From: Rhyzopertha dominica
Taxonomy: Eukaryota > Arthropoda > Insecta > Coleoptera > Bostrichidae
DNA length: 64,000 nt
Direction of reading: 5' to 3'
Assembly: GCA_025024175.1 (NCBI GenBank)
Contig: QCXZ01000041.1
Coordinates: 4,831,786-4,895,785, forward strand
Part shown: piece after piece, positions 12,531 to 22,764 of the stretch
Layout of the letters: every line of letters begins with the position of its first letter
Numbering within the stretch: the first letter of the stretch is position 1
Made by a program: the position numbers and the translations under genes
Notes under the pieces: model-generated
What the model was told of the DNA's origin: nothing
Database searches by the model: none
Seen by the model: the letters and a program-made list of their open reading frames with translations, nothing else

Positions 12531-13079
12531 TAAGATGTCAACGAGTACGACTTCGCGACGACGAGCATTGCTTTAATAACAAAGGAAGTTGGCCTAGACC
12601 TGCCTTCCTTTGGGCACGTGCGAATATCGATACTGACGAGTAAATATGTAACCAATCTAACTCATGACGGGACTTTTCCTCCTTGAACAATTGAGGGTTT
12701 TTTCGGAAAAACATCATGTAAGAACCCAAAATTTAAATTAATAAAAATAGGCAAATCTGTCACTTCATGTGGCCATTACTCCGAACAAGAAGTATGTCTT
12801 ACTGGAATGTTAAAGAAAACAGCAGGCCAGCAAGGGCTAGGGCAAGAGGCAAGGGCTGTAAAAGAAATGGGACACTCGGGCATAGAGTGTGCTAGAGATT
12901 ATCCTCGTGCTCTGTGTATAAGTGTGTGTGATGTAGTGCCCAATGATAGTGGTGTATCCACGTGAGCATTATGGATAAGTTGCATTACCTGTGTGACAGG
13001 TATTTATAGAGATATGTATATGCTTATTATTGAAAGGGGTACTATGTGTATTGGCCATTATTGTAAATGTGTGGGCGCA

Positions 13080-13480
13080 GCACTAATTAGTATTCCGGTG
13101 GCAGTGGCCACGAGACCTTCTGAGTCTATGCAGCTGCGGTGGTTTACGGCAGTTCCTCCACCCTATAGCTATAGGAGTCCTGGACGACGTGGCTTCGACC
13201 ATCCCGTCCGTGACCTGCTGCTAGCGGCAGTATCCTGGCCAATGTGCCAGGAGTTCGTCGCAGAAGGAACAGAAACCTCTGTACACCGTTATTCCATCAG
13301 GAGTTTTAGGTGGGTCCGTACATTCGGCCAATGTACGGAATGCCTGGTTGAAAGACTGGGGCCTAAGGGTGGAAATCCCTGCTAATCATATGTTATAGGT
13401 TGCCGGCCTACGTGTGCTTCATCCGCTTCCAGAGGGCCAGCGCCAGGATGGAGGGCGTAAGTTAACTATCCATCCCTGTG
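13080..13480. other. GC-rich patch of unknown nature
   Basis: A sharp compositional change; one open frame (12993-13385, plus, 130 codons) spans it. The translation is not recognised and has no clear domain. It could be part of a repeat with few stops (SINE- or LINE-tail-like) or unique sequence. Confidence 0.25.
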
Positions 13481-13889
13481 CGATTATCTCGCTAATGCGT
13501 GATTTATTTGTATTTCCATGTTGCGTTTTGATTGGCTGCCCGACTGGTCTAATTAAACGTGTCAGGCTTGTCCGTCACTCAGAGTCGTAAGAAAGGGCGT
13601 GAATGTGATATAAGAATAATATACAAATCCTTTAACACTAAGCAATAGCGACTAACATACGCCGATCTCTATTTTGGATGCTTTAATCATTTGTTCAATT
13701 TTAGCAAAATGCTACTACTGCTGCCATGTTTTAGAGAAGCGGTGTCTCTATCACATATACGGCTAAAATACTCATTAAAATAAAGCCTATTCTGCCGAAA
13801 ACCTCATATGTCCAGGGCATTTCCTGTAAGAACATCATAAGTCCACAACTGATGACAGTTTTCCCAGAAATATTTGCAGTAATGCATTA

Positions 13890-15655
13890 GTAGTGCTGTT
13901 TTGTTAAATGCAATCGATGTACCAAGCAGATCTTCAAACGAAATTAAACTTGTGGATTGGCCGAGAAAGAAGCAAAACAGGGACCAACTGATTAAAGAAG
14001 CTAATGTAAAGAGTTTGGGACATCTCAACCATAGGGGTAATGCAGTACCAGCTAGAGCAATGGGAGATGACTGCAGGTACAGCTTCAAAATATCTAAGCA
14101 TGTAAATAAGTGGTTTCTTTTTTTGTAGACGTAAGTGATTTAAATGTTTTCAAGCAGTATCTGCAGAAGATAGAAATCGAAGTTTTTTTTCAATTTAACA
14201 ATATGCATGACCAAAACGAACAAAATGGGCACTCATAAAAATTAATCAAATACAAAGATGTCTCGCTCATACTGGTGACAACAATAGGCCACATTGTGCA
14301 TCATACGCTTATAAAATAGGTTGCTCTGGTACAGAAAAAAACATGTATAAAAGCTTTTGCAAGCATTCGCGGTATAACTTTACCACGAATAAAGCGGATT
14401 CAGTAGTAGAAGGAATGTTCTGCTAGAGATATGAGAGGCAAGCATTAAAATCAAGCTAGAATTTATAGTGAAGAAGTTATTACACTAATAATACCTCACA
14501 TTTTGATGTTTAACCTGCATTATTCCAGGCGCAAAAACCCTGAACAACGTTACCTGCTTGCCGATTTAACGGAAAAAGATATGCACCAAGCTTTCGTTCA
14601 GAGGTATTTTTTAACATACCCTACAAAATCTATTGGCATGTACTTCACACAAAATTTAACGTTAAATTTGGATATCCCCGTTTAGATACTTGGGCAGAAT
14701 GTGACCGATTTCAACATTTTCTTAGTAATCCAGACAGTGATGAGGAGAAAACTGCAAAAACCTCAGAAAAGGAACTTCACCTGAGCAAAGCGTAAGCATT
14801 CCATAGCAAGAAACGCTCATATAAGGTACAGGCAAAATTTGGCATTACCACACATATCTTCAAATCAAACTATGGTATTACGTGTTTGGAATTCACAATT
14901 TATGTTCAAAAGCAGCAACGATGTACACAAGACGAAGCAAAAAAGGGTGGAAATGATGTTGTGTCTATGCTACTTCATTACATTAACTATAATAAGATGT
15001 CCAGAAATTTAATACCAATCAGTGATGAGTGCCACGGTCAAAATAAGAACTATACAATATTGCGTTTTCTTTATGCACTGGTGCATAGATTTAACTTATT
15101 TGACACCATAACTTATCTATTTCCAGTCAGGGGTCACTAATATTTACCGAATGACCGGGATTTCTCGCTTATTGAGAAAAAGAAACGAAATACAGAACGG
15201 GCCGAAATTCCAGACGACTGGGATAAAACTATACTAAAGGCAAGGGTGAAACCTTCTCCTTTTCATCTCATTAAACTTACTGGCTTTATGACTTTTGTAT
15301 AAAAACAGCATTGACAAATACTTTTTTAAAAACTCTAAACCTGCCATCAATATCAAAAGTGTTCGAATGGTCCGCACGGAGAAAAATGTTCCATGTGTTT
15401 TTTTAAGACAGAGCTACAATGGCTGATGGCGTTCATCTTTCAGGCAAAATACGCCTTTACAAGGAAGTTTCTCTAAAAAGCCTGTATAATGGTCCAGTGC
15501 CAACTCAGAAAGCCAAACTTGATAATGTAGAAAGCCTTCTAAGCCTCTTGCACAACGATAATAATAAGAAGTTTTATGATGAAGACTTAAAAATGAAGCA
15601 AAAACGTTTTGGTCATCAAATGGAGCCAAATGTAACCAGTGACTGTGAGGATTAA
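13890..15655 (+). pseudogene. DUF7869-like transposon-associated protein, decayed
   Basis: Pieces of one protein in successive frames on the plus strand. An N-terminal part (13901-14100) has VDWPRKKQNRDQL and GNAVPARAMGDDC. A middle part (about 14590-14760) reads RLDTWAECDRFQHFL. The most conserved core (14880-15180) has SDECHGQNKNYTILRFLYAL and LFPVRGH followed, after a stop, by LPNDRDFSLIEKKKR. The C-terminal part (15200-15655) has DDWDKTILKARVKPSPF and LYNGPVPTQKAKLDNVESLL. The order and motifs match uncharacterised insect proteins of the DUF7869 type, which are multicopy and probably transposon-encoded; the biochemical role is unknown to me. Multiple stops and frameshifts make it a pseudogene. 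Partner genes and terminal repeats were not found. Confidence 0.6.
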
Positions 15656-17020
15656 GTTACTATACTAACTGTAAAATTTTGAACTATTTTTGAGTAAAGT
15701 TATGTTAATTTAGAATTTCTTATAAAAGCATCATATTATGTCCAACTTAGTGCAGGGACCCGAACCCGAACCCACCACCTCGCCGAAGGAACAACCCGGT
15801 ACAAGTAGTAATCTTGTCGTATCCAGCTGGAGCAGGTACATTGCCCATTCTTTCAACATTTCCCGAGTTTTATCGTTCAAATTTTACACCGCCACACTTC
15901 GCCCCGACGTCGTTTAAATCCCAACGGAAACACGGAGTTCATCGCTTGGAAAGCAAATAGTACCAACTAAGCTTGTCCAAACAGATCTTAAGTTCAATTC
16001 CGTATGCAATAAAACCGCTTTACGACGTTTTGTTTTCCTAATCTCTTTATTTTTGTGCCGGCGTGCGGTTTTGTAAACACTAACGACTCGGAAAGAGCAG
16101 CTAGAGATAAAACGGGGCATATGTGATAACAGCGACGAGATCCTTCCGCGTTTTTGTTGTGCTCCATGTACGGTACCTAATAAGAGGGCAAGGCCTCAGC
16201 GTTAAATGTACGGGCACGCTACGAATTGTTTGTATAACCAGGTGGAACACAACGTAGGCTTACGTAGAATTAGATTCAAAAGCAATGGGTAGCTGCGTAA
16301 GTTTTTAGTAATTTTTAAAGCCGTGAAGTAACCTAGGTTATAAAATTGGGATCAAGTATTGTATTCCCAGTTTCCTAAGGTTATATGGCCTTAGTAAAAG
16401 ATTCTAACTCCAATAATGAGGAATTACTTAACACTTGAGGTCCCTTTAGCAGATGTCGAAAGAGAGGAGCTCATAAATTGTTTCCGCATGGAGAATCATT
16501 TTATGATCATTCTCAATCACTATAATAAAAATGTTTTCAAAACTTCACTGTCACTGTCTGAAACAGAATTTAAATCAATGACCAAACTGTTCACACTTCG
16601 AGACAGATCACAGGCAATAACCAAATTTATATTTTACTAAGTTATAATCACCCAGAATATATAACAAGCTATCATGATAATAATCTCAAAACAATCCTCT
16701 TTTTAAATCTTATGTTAACTTTTTCACTCTTTTTTTTATTTTTTAAATAATCTTTATTTCGATTTTATGCATTACTTTAACGACAATGTATATGTACATA
16801 CGATTGATATGTCAGATAAGACAGTTTTACATTAAATACAAACAGTGCCCTACAGTGACTGATATTTTAGAATAGACCCAGCTACTCGCAAGAAGTCCAA
16901 ATAACGTATATGTAACATAAGTTTTGAGACAAAAATCAAATTAACACAATTTGTTTAAAATTTCAACGTTACTTAAACTGTGTAAACTATTAACGATAAA
17001 CATCATTTCTTAACGATAAA
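15656..17020. other. Stretch without recognised gene; GC-richer island at 15880-16250
   Basis: The island around 15880-16250 has more CpG and may be unique sequence. A 74-codon ORF at 16416-16640 (plus) has ordinary amino-acid composition but is not recognised. The rest is AT-rich. Confidence 0.3.
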
Positions 17021-18214
17021 AATATTTTATAATGCAGCTAGCGACCCATGGTCTTTAATCCGCCGCATTCTTGTTCGTAAGTGTTTCATAAGTGATTGAA
17101 TGATAGCAACATCGATTTGCTGAATCTTTTGGAAAATTTCTCCTCCTCGATTGTTCTTCATTTTTTACCTCCCATCCATTATCATAAACTTTCCTGCTTA
17201 ATAAGGCCCAAAATTCTTCGATGGGGCGTGCTTGTGATTATCTATTTTGGGTACAAATGGGATGTTATTGGCTTCCAACCAATCTCTAGTTTGCCTGGCA
17301 TAGTGACAAGATGCTAGATCAGGCCAGAACATGATTTTATCATTATTGTGATGATGGCCGAAGAAATGGCGCACCATACCAGAATTTTGTCTTCAAATGT
17401 GGCTTTTCTTTTAAATTTTACATTATCCGGAGCAGCATGGAAATCCTCGGTATAGAATACATGATTCCCCTTTATCTCAGAGTTTGATAACGTAAAATAT
17501 TTTTCATCGTCCAAAATAATGATTCTGTCATTTACAATGTGTTGACGCTTTAATGCTCGAGAGCACCGTGGAATTTGTTGAACTGCACAGGTGCCACAGA
17601 TAAAACTGTTTGTTTGTATTTATAAAATCAATTTGTTTGACTTATATTTCTTTAGGCCCAACAAATTTATCTTCAAACAAACAAATTTTATTTGTAAGAA
17701 GAATATCAGTTTGTTTGTAACTACCATATATTACCATTTATTTGAGATCGAACAGAACTTGCGAGTTCAAGTAACCTAATAATTGTTTGAGCGAATAAAA
17801 TATTATTTTTCACGGTCAAACAATTTATTCCAATGAGTTAAAATTTCAAATATTTAAATTAAATGCTTTGACGAATTATATCAACAAATGTAAATGCTTG
17901 TTTCCAATAAATATTTCTTTCGTTAAATCAGTGTTTCTTTTTGTTATTCAACTATTTAAATGTTAAACTCAAACACACCTGTTGTTACAGCAAACAACAT
18001 GTATTTAAACAGAATAAATGATGCTTTAATGCAACAATCTGTTTTTGGATACAAAGAAATAATTGCTGGAATTTGCGCGTGCCACTAGCATAGTGGAAGT
18101 TTGGGGTTCCGCTTCTTTAGCCATGGTTGGACACTGGACAGAATGTATCAAGGTAAATAGGGAAAAGCCGCCGTTATTTGTTTCTTATTATTGTCAGTTT
18201 ATTTCATTAAATTG

Positions 18215-18420
18215 GTTTGAAGGCTTCCGTGGTTGTTGTCGATGACATGTTGTTTTCCGGGCTGGTTCCCACGTTGGTTATTAGACCTTGACGTTTCGAC
18301 ACTCATGTCGGTGTCTTCCTCAGAAGTTTCAGAGCTACTTCTGAGGAAGACACCGACATGAGTGTCGAAACGTCAAGGTCTAATAACCAACGTAGGAACC
18401 AGCCCGGAAAACAACATGTC
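18215..18420. mobile_element. 206-bp foldback insertion (inverted PLE/retrozyme-like termini) with 14-bp TSD
   Basis: Absent from copy 1 of the host element. It is flanked by a perfect 14-bp direct repeat ATTTCATTAAATTG (18201-18214 and 18421-18434). It consists of 29 unpaired bases, an 84-bp arm (18244-18327), a 9-bp loop and an 84-bp inverted arm (18337-18420) with one mismatch between arms. Each arm carries CTGAGGA, a 5-bp stem (GACAC/GTGTC) and GAAACGTC, a hammerhead-core-like arrangement. Such a target duplication suggests target-primed reverse transcription, as in PLEs. Confidence 0.8.
18341..18376 (+). ncRNA. Hammerhead-core-like motif in foldback arm
   Basis: CTGAGGA followed by one extra A, GACAC, an 8-base loop, GTGTC and GAAACGTC. 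It matches the CUGANGA...GAAA order of hammerhead ribozymes with a 5-bp stem II; the extra A would have to bulge. A mirrored copy lies in the opposite arm. Activity is not predictable by eye. Confidence 0.4.
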
Positions 18421-20279
18421 ATTTCATTAAATTGTAAACAAAAGAGGAAGATTGCCACAGATTTTAAATTTAAGTATGAAGCCTAAATAAAGTATTTGCT
18501 TAATATGATGTGAAGAATAAGGCATTCAAACAAGCACATGATCGNTAACGCAAGCTCTGTTACAAAATGACCATCTATGATTCGTAAGGATGTTAATTAC
18601 GGCGTTGTTTCTCTACATCTTGAAGTAGGTATATGTTAGTAAAGTCTGCTCAATGAAGTGCCCTATTTGTACCAAACTGCTATTACAAGTAATGCGTTAT
18701 TTATTCAGTATATTTGTAATACTAAAATGGAACACATTTATCACTCTATAGAAACCAGTAGATTTGTGATTGTTCTTTAAATTAAAATAAATATCATATT
18801 TTCCGTCTGCATTATATTCGTACATATAAGTAGCAACATTTACCTTGTCAATGGACTTGTCTAGGTTAGGCTGATTTAAATCAGATGTTTTTTACTAAAC
18901 CAATTACAGTTTTGCGGAAATGAATTGAGTGACGTATTGCATTTTTAATTACAAGAAACAACTTTTATATGCTCTATAAAAAAACAGGAAGCCACAGGAA
19001 TACACTTGCATAAAATACATTGACATATCGAAGTGGGTTAATCAAAATTTATTTTTTTAACTTAAATACAATTTATTTATATGTTTAAAGGGCTTGTTTG
19101 AATGCAATATTTATACAATCTAATTAAAAAATATATATTTCATTAAAATTCACATGCAGTTTGCTGCAATAACAGAGATAATGAATTGAGCATAATGAAT
19201 TTTTTCAATCAAACAATTGTTTGATTCCACGAAATAGCTGTTTCATTAGACTAAATCAGTGATATCTTTACTGCAAAGAAATATTTATTTGGTATGCAGA
19301 GAATCACTTACCTCTTCTCTGATTCCAAACAAATATTTGTTTCAGTCAAATTTAATCATATGTTTATTCCAAACATCTTCATGGTTTAGTGAAACAAATA
19401 CTTTGTTCTACAAAGAAAATGATCATTTTTGATTCAATAGTTTCAAAAGTTAATTAAAACCTTTGTATATATTATGTTAAATAAATGTTATTTTATCCGC
19501 TTCAAGAATTTTGAGGGTTTGAAACAAACAAATCATTTACTTCGCCATATACAAATAAATAATTTGTTTGCCGTAAATATATTTTTTTTCTTCCAAACAA
19601 ATTGTTCTCTCTGTGTGTATATTTTGGGAATTTTCTTCTTTTTCTGAATAACATTCCACTTCTCTTAATTTCCCGATGTACAGTCATGTGTGAAGCTCCA
19701 TAGCGCCTTCCTAGTCTTCGTGTAGATGCACCAACTTTTTATTTTGCACTTTCTCTCAATCTATGTGCTCTGATATCAGACAGAAACCAAGACCTTCTGC
19801 TTTTTGGCAGGTTTACACAAGGTATTCCTTCGTCACATTCCTTAATTGTTCGGTAAATAGCTGCACGGGAAATATTTCGTCCTTGAAATATGTTTACAAT
19901 ATTCGCGTTCTGCAATTGGCCAACTAAATTATAGATACTTTTTCGGATTTCGATTTTATACGCCATGTCACAAGAGTTTCTCGATGACATCTGTGAATAT
20001 TTATGATTACAAGGCTTATTCGAACAAATGCTAGGCAATGGTAACTGAATGTTCTGGATATGATGAAAATTAGCTAAGAAATTTGTTTCAAAACTTACAT
20101 TACATTCGTTATGTTATAACTTTTGGTCGAAATTTCATCGTTTCGAGCATCTTAAACTATGCAACTGTTTGCATCAATTTTTATTTCATAAACCAAAGAT
20201 TATTTGGAACTACATGAAATCAGCTGTAGTTACTGTCTACAAATCATTAATCAACCTGTTTGTGCTGCAGATCATTAAA

Positions 20280-20700
20280 AATTTATATTTCAATCCAAAC
20301 GCCCAGGATCATCAGCTAAGCAATGTGGTTCCTCGCGTCGTGTTTTTAAGCTTTATTTGAACACACCAACTCCGTTTAAAGCATCACATCATAAAACTGC
20401 AGCTTTTCCTGGAAGTATCGCCGTACTTTCCGCCCCTCCAGAAACCACGGCCATTTCTGTTTAAAGTTGGAAAATACGATCGCCCCCCTCATAAAAGACT
20501 TCCTTCCCAGAAACCGCCACGTCTGCTTTTGGTCCGTTACACTCGCCACAGCATGTAAAATTCATTGAAGACCGTCGAAAATGTGCCGGTGCATCTATAA
20601 ACACGCCAGTGTGATATTTAATGCATGGCCTACTATCAATCAATTTTGTAAGTGGAGGGAGGTGCATAACGTAGTCCTCTCTTGGTTTACGGCTGGGGCT
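20280..20700. promoter_or_regulatory. GC-richer single-copy island
   Basis: CpG-bearing, apparently unique sequence between transposon remains. A 68-codon minus-strand ORF (20667-20461) is not recognised. Possible conserved non-coding element; untested. Confidence 0.25.
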
Positions 20701-21344
20701 CGTAAACCAGGAGGTTTAGGATCTGTGTTTGAGAACCTGAAATGACGTTTCGTAGTCGTAGAACATGCAGAAAAACGCCTCCCAAAAAATGTGTTTTGGG
20801 GGTCATGCAATTCGTAGTTTGTTTAACTTAAGACGCTCTGTCGCCGCCACGTTAATGCCAGACAACTTTAAAGATTGGTGTGAAAGTAACTAACACTATC
20901 TTAAAATGCAAGTCTATGCTGTGCTGCCTGCACCTCAACCAACTGCAGATAGATCTATTCCGCTGTCATTACAGCAAAAAGTGCCGTGGGGGTCTGCTGT
21001 CAACTTGAAGTATTCAGTTGCATGCCAATTTGTCAGGCTACAGGTCACTTCCTTTAGGAAGTAGTACCCGTTAAGGCAGCTAGATGGATTTGTCATCATG
21101 TCAGTGTAATGCTGACAGATGGCATTGCCACTAAATTCTTACTAACACTATTTTGTTCACTGTGATTTTTCCACAACTTGACCAGCTCAAAAAGAAGACC
21201 GTATAAGATGGTGCAGATCTAAACTAGATCGATTTGACCGTGGATCATATAATTTGATATACAACATCTTCACAGATGATGGAACATGGGTATACAGCTA
21301 CATACCGGTCTTTAAGAATAAGTCAGTTTTAATAAAAGTTGTTT

Positions 21345-22440
21345 GACTCTGATTAGTTAACCTGTTGAGCTGGTGTCGATTTTTCTGATTGCTGCAAACA
21401 AAGTGCTCTCTCGTGTACTTCTTCGCGATGTCATGCCTATTTAATCCTGAAAACACTCACAAGGTATGTTAGGGAAGGGTCCAGGGCATTCTTTACTGGT
21501 CGCAATTCTTGTTGAATTTTACTCGATGGCAAAAACGTAACATCAATATCCTTTCTCCTTAGTACTTTGGCTATCCTGCCGGTCACCCCATTGATGTAGC
21601 GAAAACATAATCTTGGTTTGTAAGTTTCTGATGATGTGTTGTCATCATTTTGTCGCCGCTGCCTAGGTTTAATGCTTCGTTAATTTCCTTTTGGTTGTAT
21701 CCATTGGCGTCTAGCGTTCTCTGTAGATGATTCAGTTCTTCTTGTAAGTGTTCACTATCCGATATGGTGTTTGCTCTATTAACTAGGGTTTTTAAGAGTG
21801 ACCTACAGAGAACACTAGAGGCCAAAAGGAAATTAAATAAGCCACTAAACCTAGGCGGTGGCGACAAAACATCATCAGAAATTTACAAACCAAAATTATG
21901 CCTTCCCTACATCAATGGGGTGACCGACAGGATAGCCAAATTACTAAGGAGAAAGGATATTGATGTTAAGTTTTTGCCATCAAGTAAAATTCAACAAGAA
22001 TTGCGAGCAGTAAAGGATACCCTGAACCCTCTCCTAATATCAGGTGTCTACAGGATACCTTATGAATGTGGTAAGGATTACATAGGCATGGCATCGCGAA
22101 GTGTATATACCAGAAGAAAGAAACACGAGAGAGCACTTCGTTTGCAGCAACCGAAAAAATCGGTAGTGGCTCACCACGCCTTGAAAGCAAACCACAAGAT
22201 CAGGTTTGACGAAACCAAAATTCTAGTCAGAGCGACAGGTTTCTATAATTTAGCCAGACGGAAGACCTTGGAAACAGAACAGCATCCTTTTAATTAAACC
22301 GGTATGACAGTTTACGTCACTGACAAACAAACAATGGACCCGAGCCCGCATTCAACCTAACCACTGAAGATGCCGTCAGCGACGTACGGTGAAACGTTTG
22401 GATACAATCGTTTCCATACACCACGGCAGAGGAGTCTGGA
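21345..22440. mobile_element. Two Penelope-like 3' ends in inverted (head-to-head) arrangement
   Basis: The minus-strand copy (about 21790 to 21345) and the plus-strand copy (about 21795 to 22440) encode the same PLE region: the linker (ISDSEHLQEELNHLQRTLD on minus), LPYINGVTDRIAKLLRRKDI, and on plus the GIY-YIG start GVYRIPYECGKDYIGMASRS (about 22050), with the C-terminus at 22297. The two copies are similar but diverged and meet tail-away near 21790. The plus copy is followed by a hammerhead-like motif (22364-22395), as expected for a PLE end; the minus copy is truncated before it. Inverted or tandem partial copies are typical of PLE insertions. The pair sits inside a mariner gene. Confidence 0.75.
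22364..22395 (+). ncRNA. Hammerhead-core-like motif at PLE 3' end
   Basis: CTGAAGA, one unpaired T, then G-C-C-G-T pairing with A-C-G-G-T (one G-T wobble) around a 9-base loop, then GAAACG. Same layout as at 18341-18376, with the same one-base offset from the canonical hammerhead core, located 67 bases after the PLE stop codon. Confidence 0.4.
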
Positions 22441-22764
22441 AACTCATCGACATTTGTACTATGCCAGCCGTGAAAGCCTTAGGACTATTAACACTGCAGC
22501 TTATTTGCTACAGGTACTCCAGAAGGTGAAATACGTCCACGTGGAAGGATCATCTTGCATCAGGATACTGCTGCTCGAACACATGAGTATTTGGATGACC
22601 AAAATATATAAATAGGTAATGGGCCATTCGCCGTATAGTCCAGACCTAGCACCTAGCGACTTCTTAGTCCCGCGTGTAAAGAATCAGTNCTACATTGGCC
22701 GAAGAAACGCTTGATGCCTGGTTCTTTGATGCCAAAATCCACTGAGTGAGGATGAGAAAACCCT

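Larger units (their letters stand above)
17595..19617. mobile_element. Non-autonomous TIR element, copy 2
   Basis: Same family and orientation as 3198-4961, highly similar along its length. The left end CACAGATAAAAC is at 17595 and the right end ...CTCTCTGTG(TG) at about 19615-19617. The right flank keeps TA, while the left flank is GC where TA is expected, so the duplication has decayed or is imprecise. It is longer than copy 1 because of a 206-bp insertion with a 14-bp duplicate (18215-18434) and a small extra block near 19315. The repeated phrase AATCAAACAATTGTTTGATT is present in both copies (about 4587 and 19208). Confidence 0.85.
17027..20038 (-). mobile_element. Tc1/mariner-superfamily transposase (DD37E-like), split by a nested element
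   Basis: A second, distinct transposase on the minus strand. The N-terminal helix-turn-helix region lies at 20038-19625 (NANIVNIFQGRNISRAAIYR; GIPCVNLPKSRRS; a stop near 19740; then TRRLGRRYGASHMTVHREIK and KFPKYT). It is interrupted by the element at 17595-19617 and resumes with QQIPRCSRALKR and LDDEKYFTLSN (17580-17470) and LVWCAIS (about 17370). An internal deletion precedes PDLASCHYARQTRDWLE (about 17320) and the C-terminus, with a stop at 17027-17029. The third catalytic acidic residue, expected about 37 residues after the second, aligns with Gly. Stops and deletion make it inactive. It is unrelated at sequence level to the copy at 2800-5600, yet is disrupted by the same TIR element. Confidence 0.75.
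21180..22760 (+). mobile_element. Irritans-like mariner transposase, interrupted by PLE sequence
   Basis: Two pieces of one mariner-family transposase on the plus strand. The first (21180-21345) reads RIRWCRSKLDRFDRGSYNL, then YNIFTDDGTWVYSYIP, equivalent to the first catalytic Asp region, where the usual D-E pair is D-G. The second (about 22440-22750) reads GRIILHQDTAAARTHEYLDD, the second catalytic Asp, then MGHSPYSPDLAPSDFLVPR, the third. The gap holds PLE sequence in inverted orientation (21345-22440). Frameshifts occur near 22520 and 22615. The N-terminal DNA-binding domain was not recognised upstream. Confidence 0.7.

Noticed and set aside
13804..14088. 94-codon minus-strand ORF
   Set aside because: Antisense to the DUF7869-like pseudogene, whose conserved motifs are on the plus strand.
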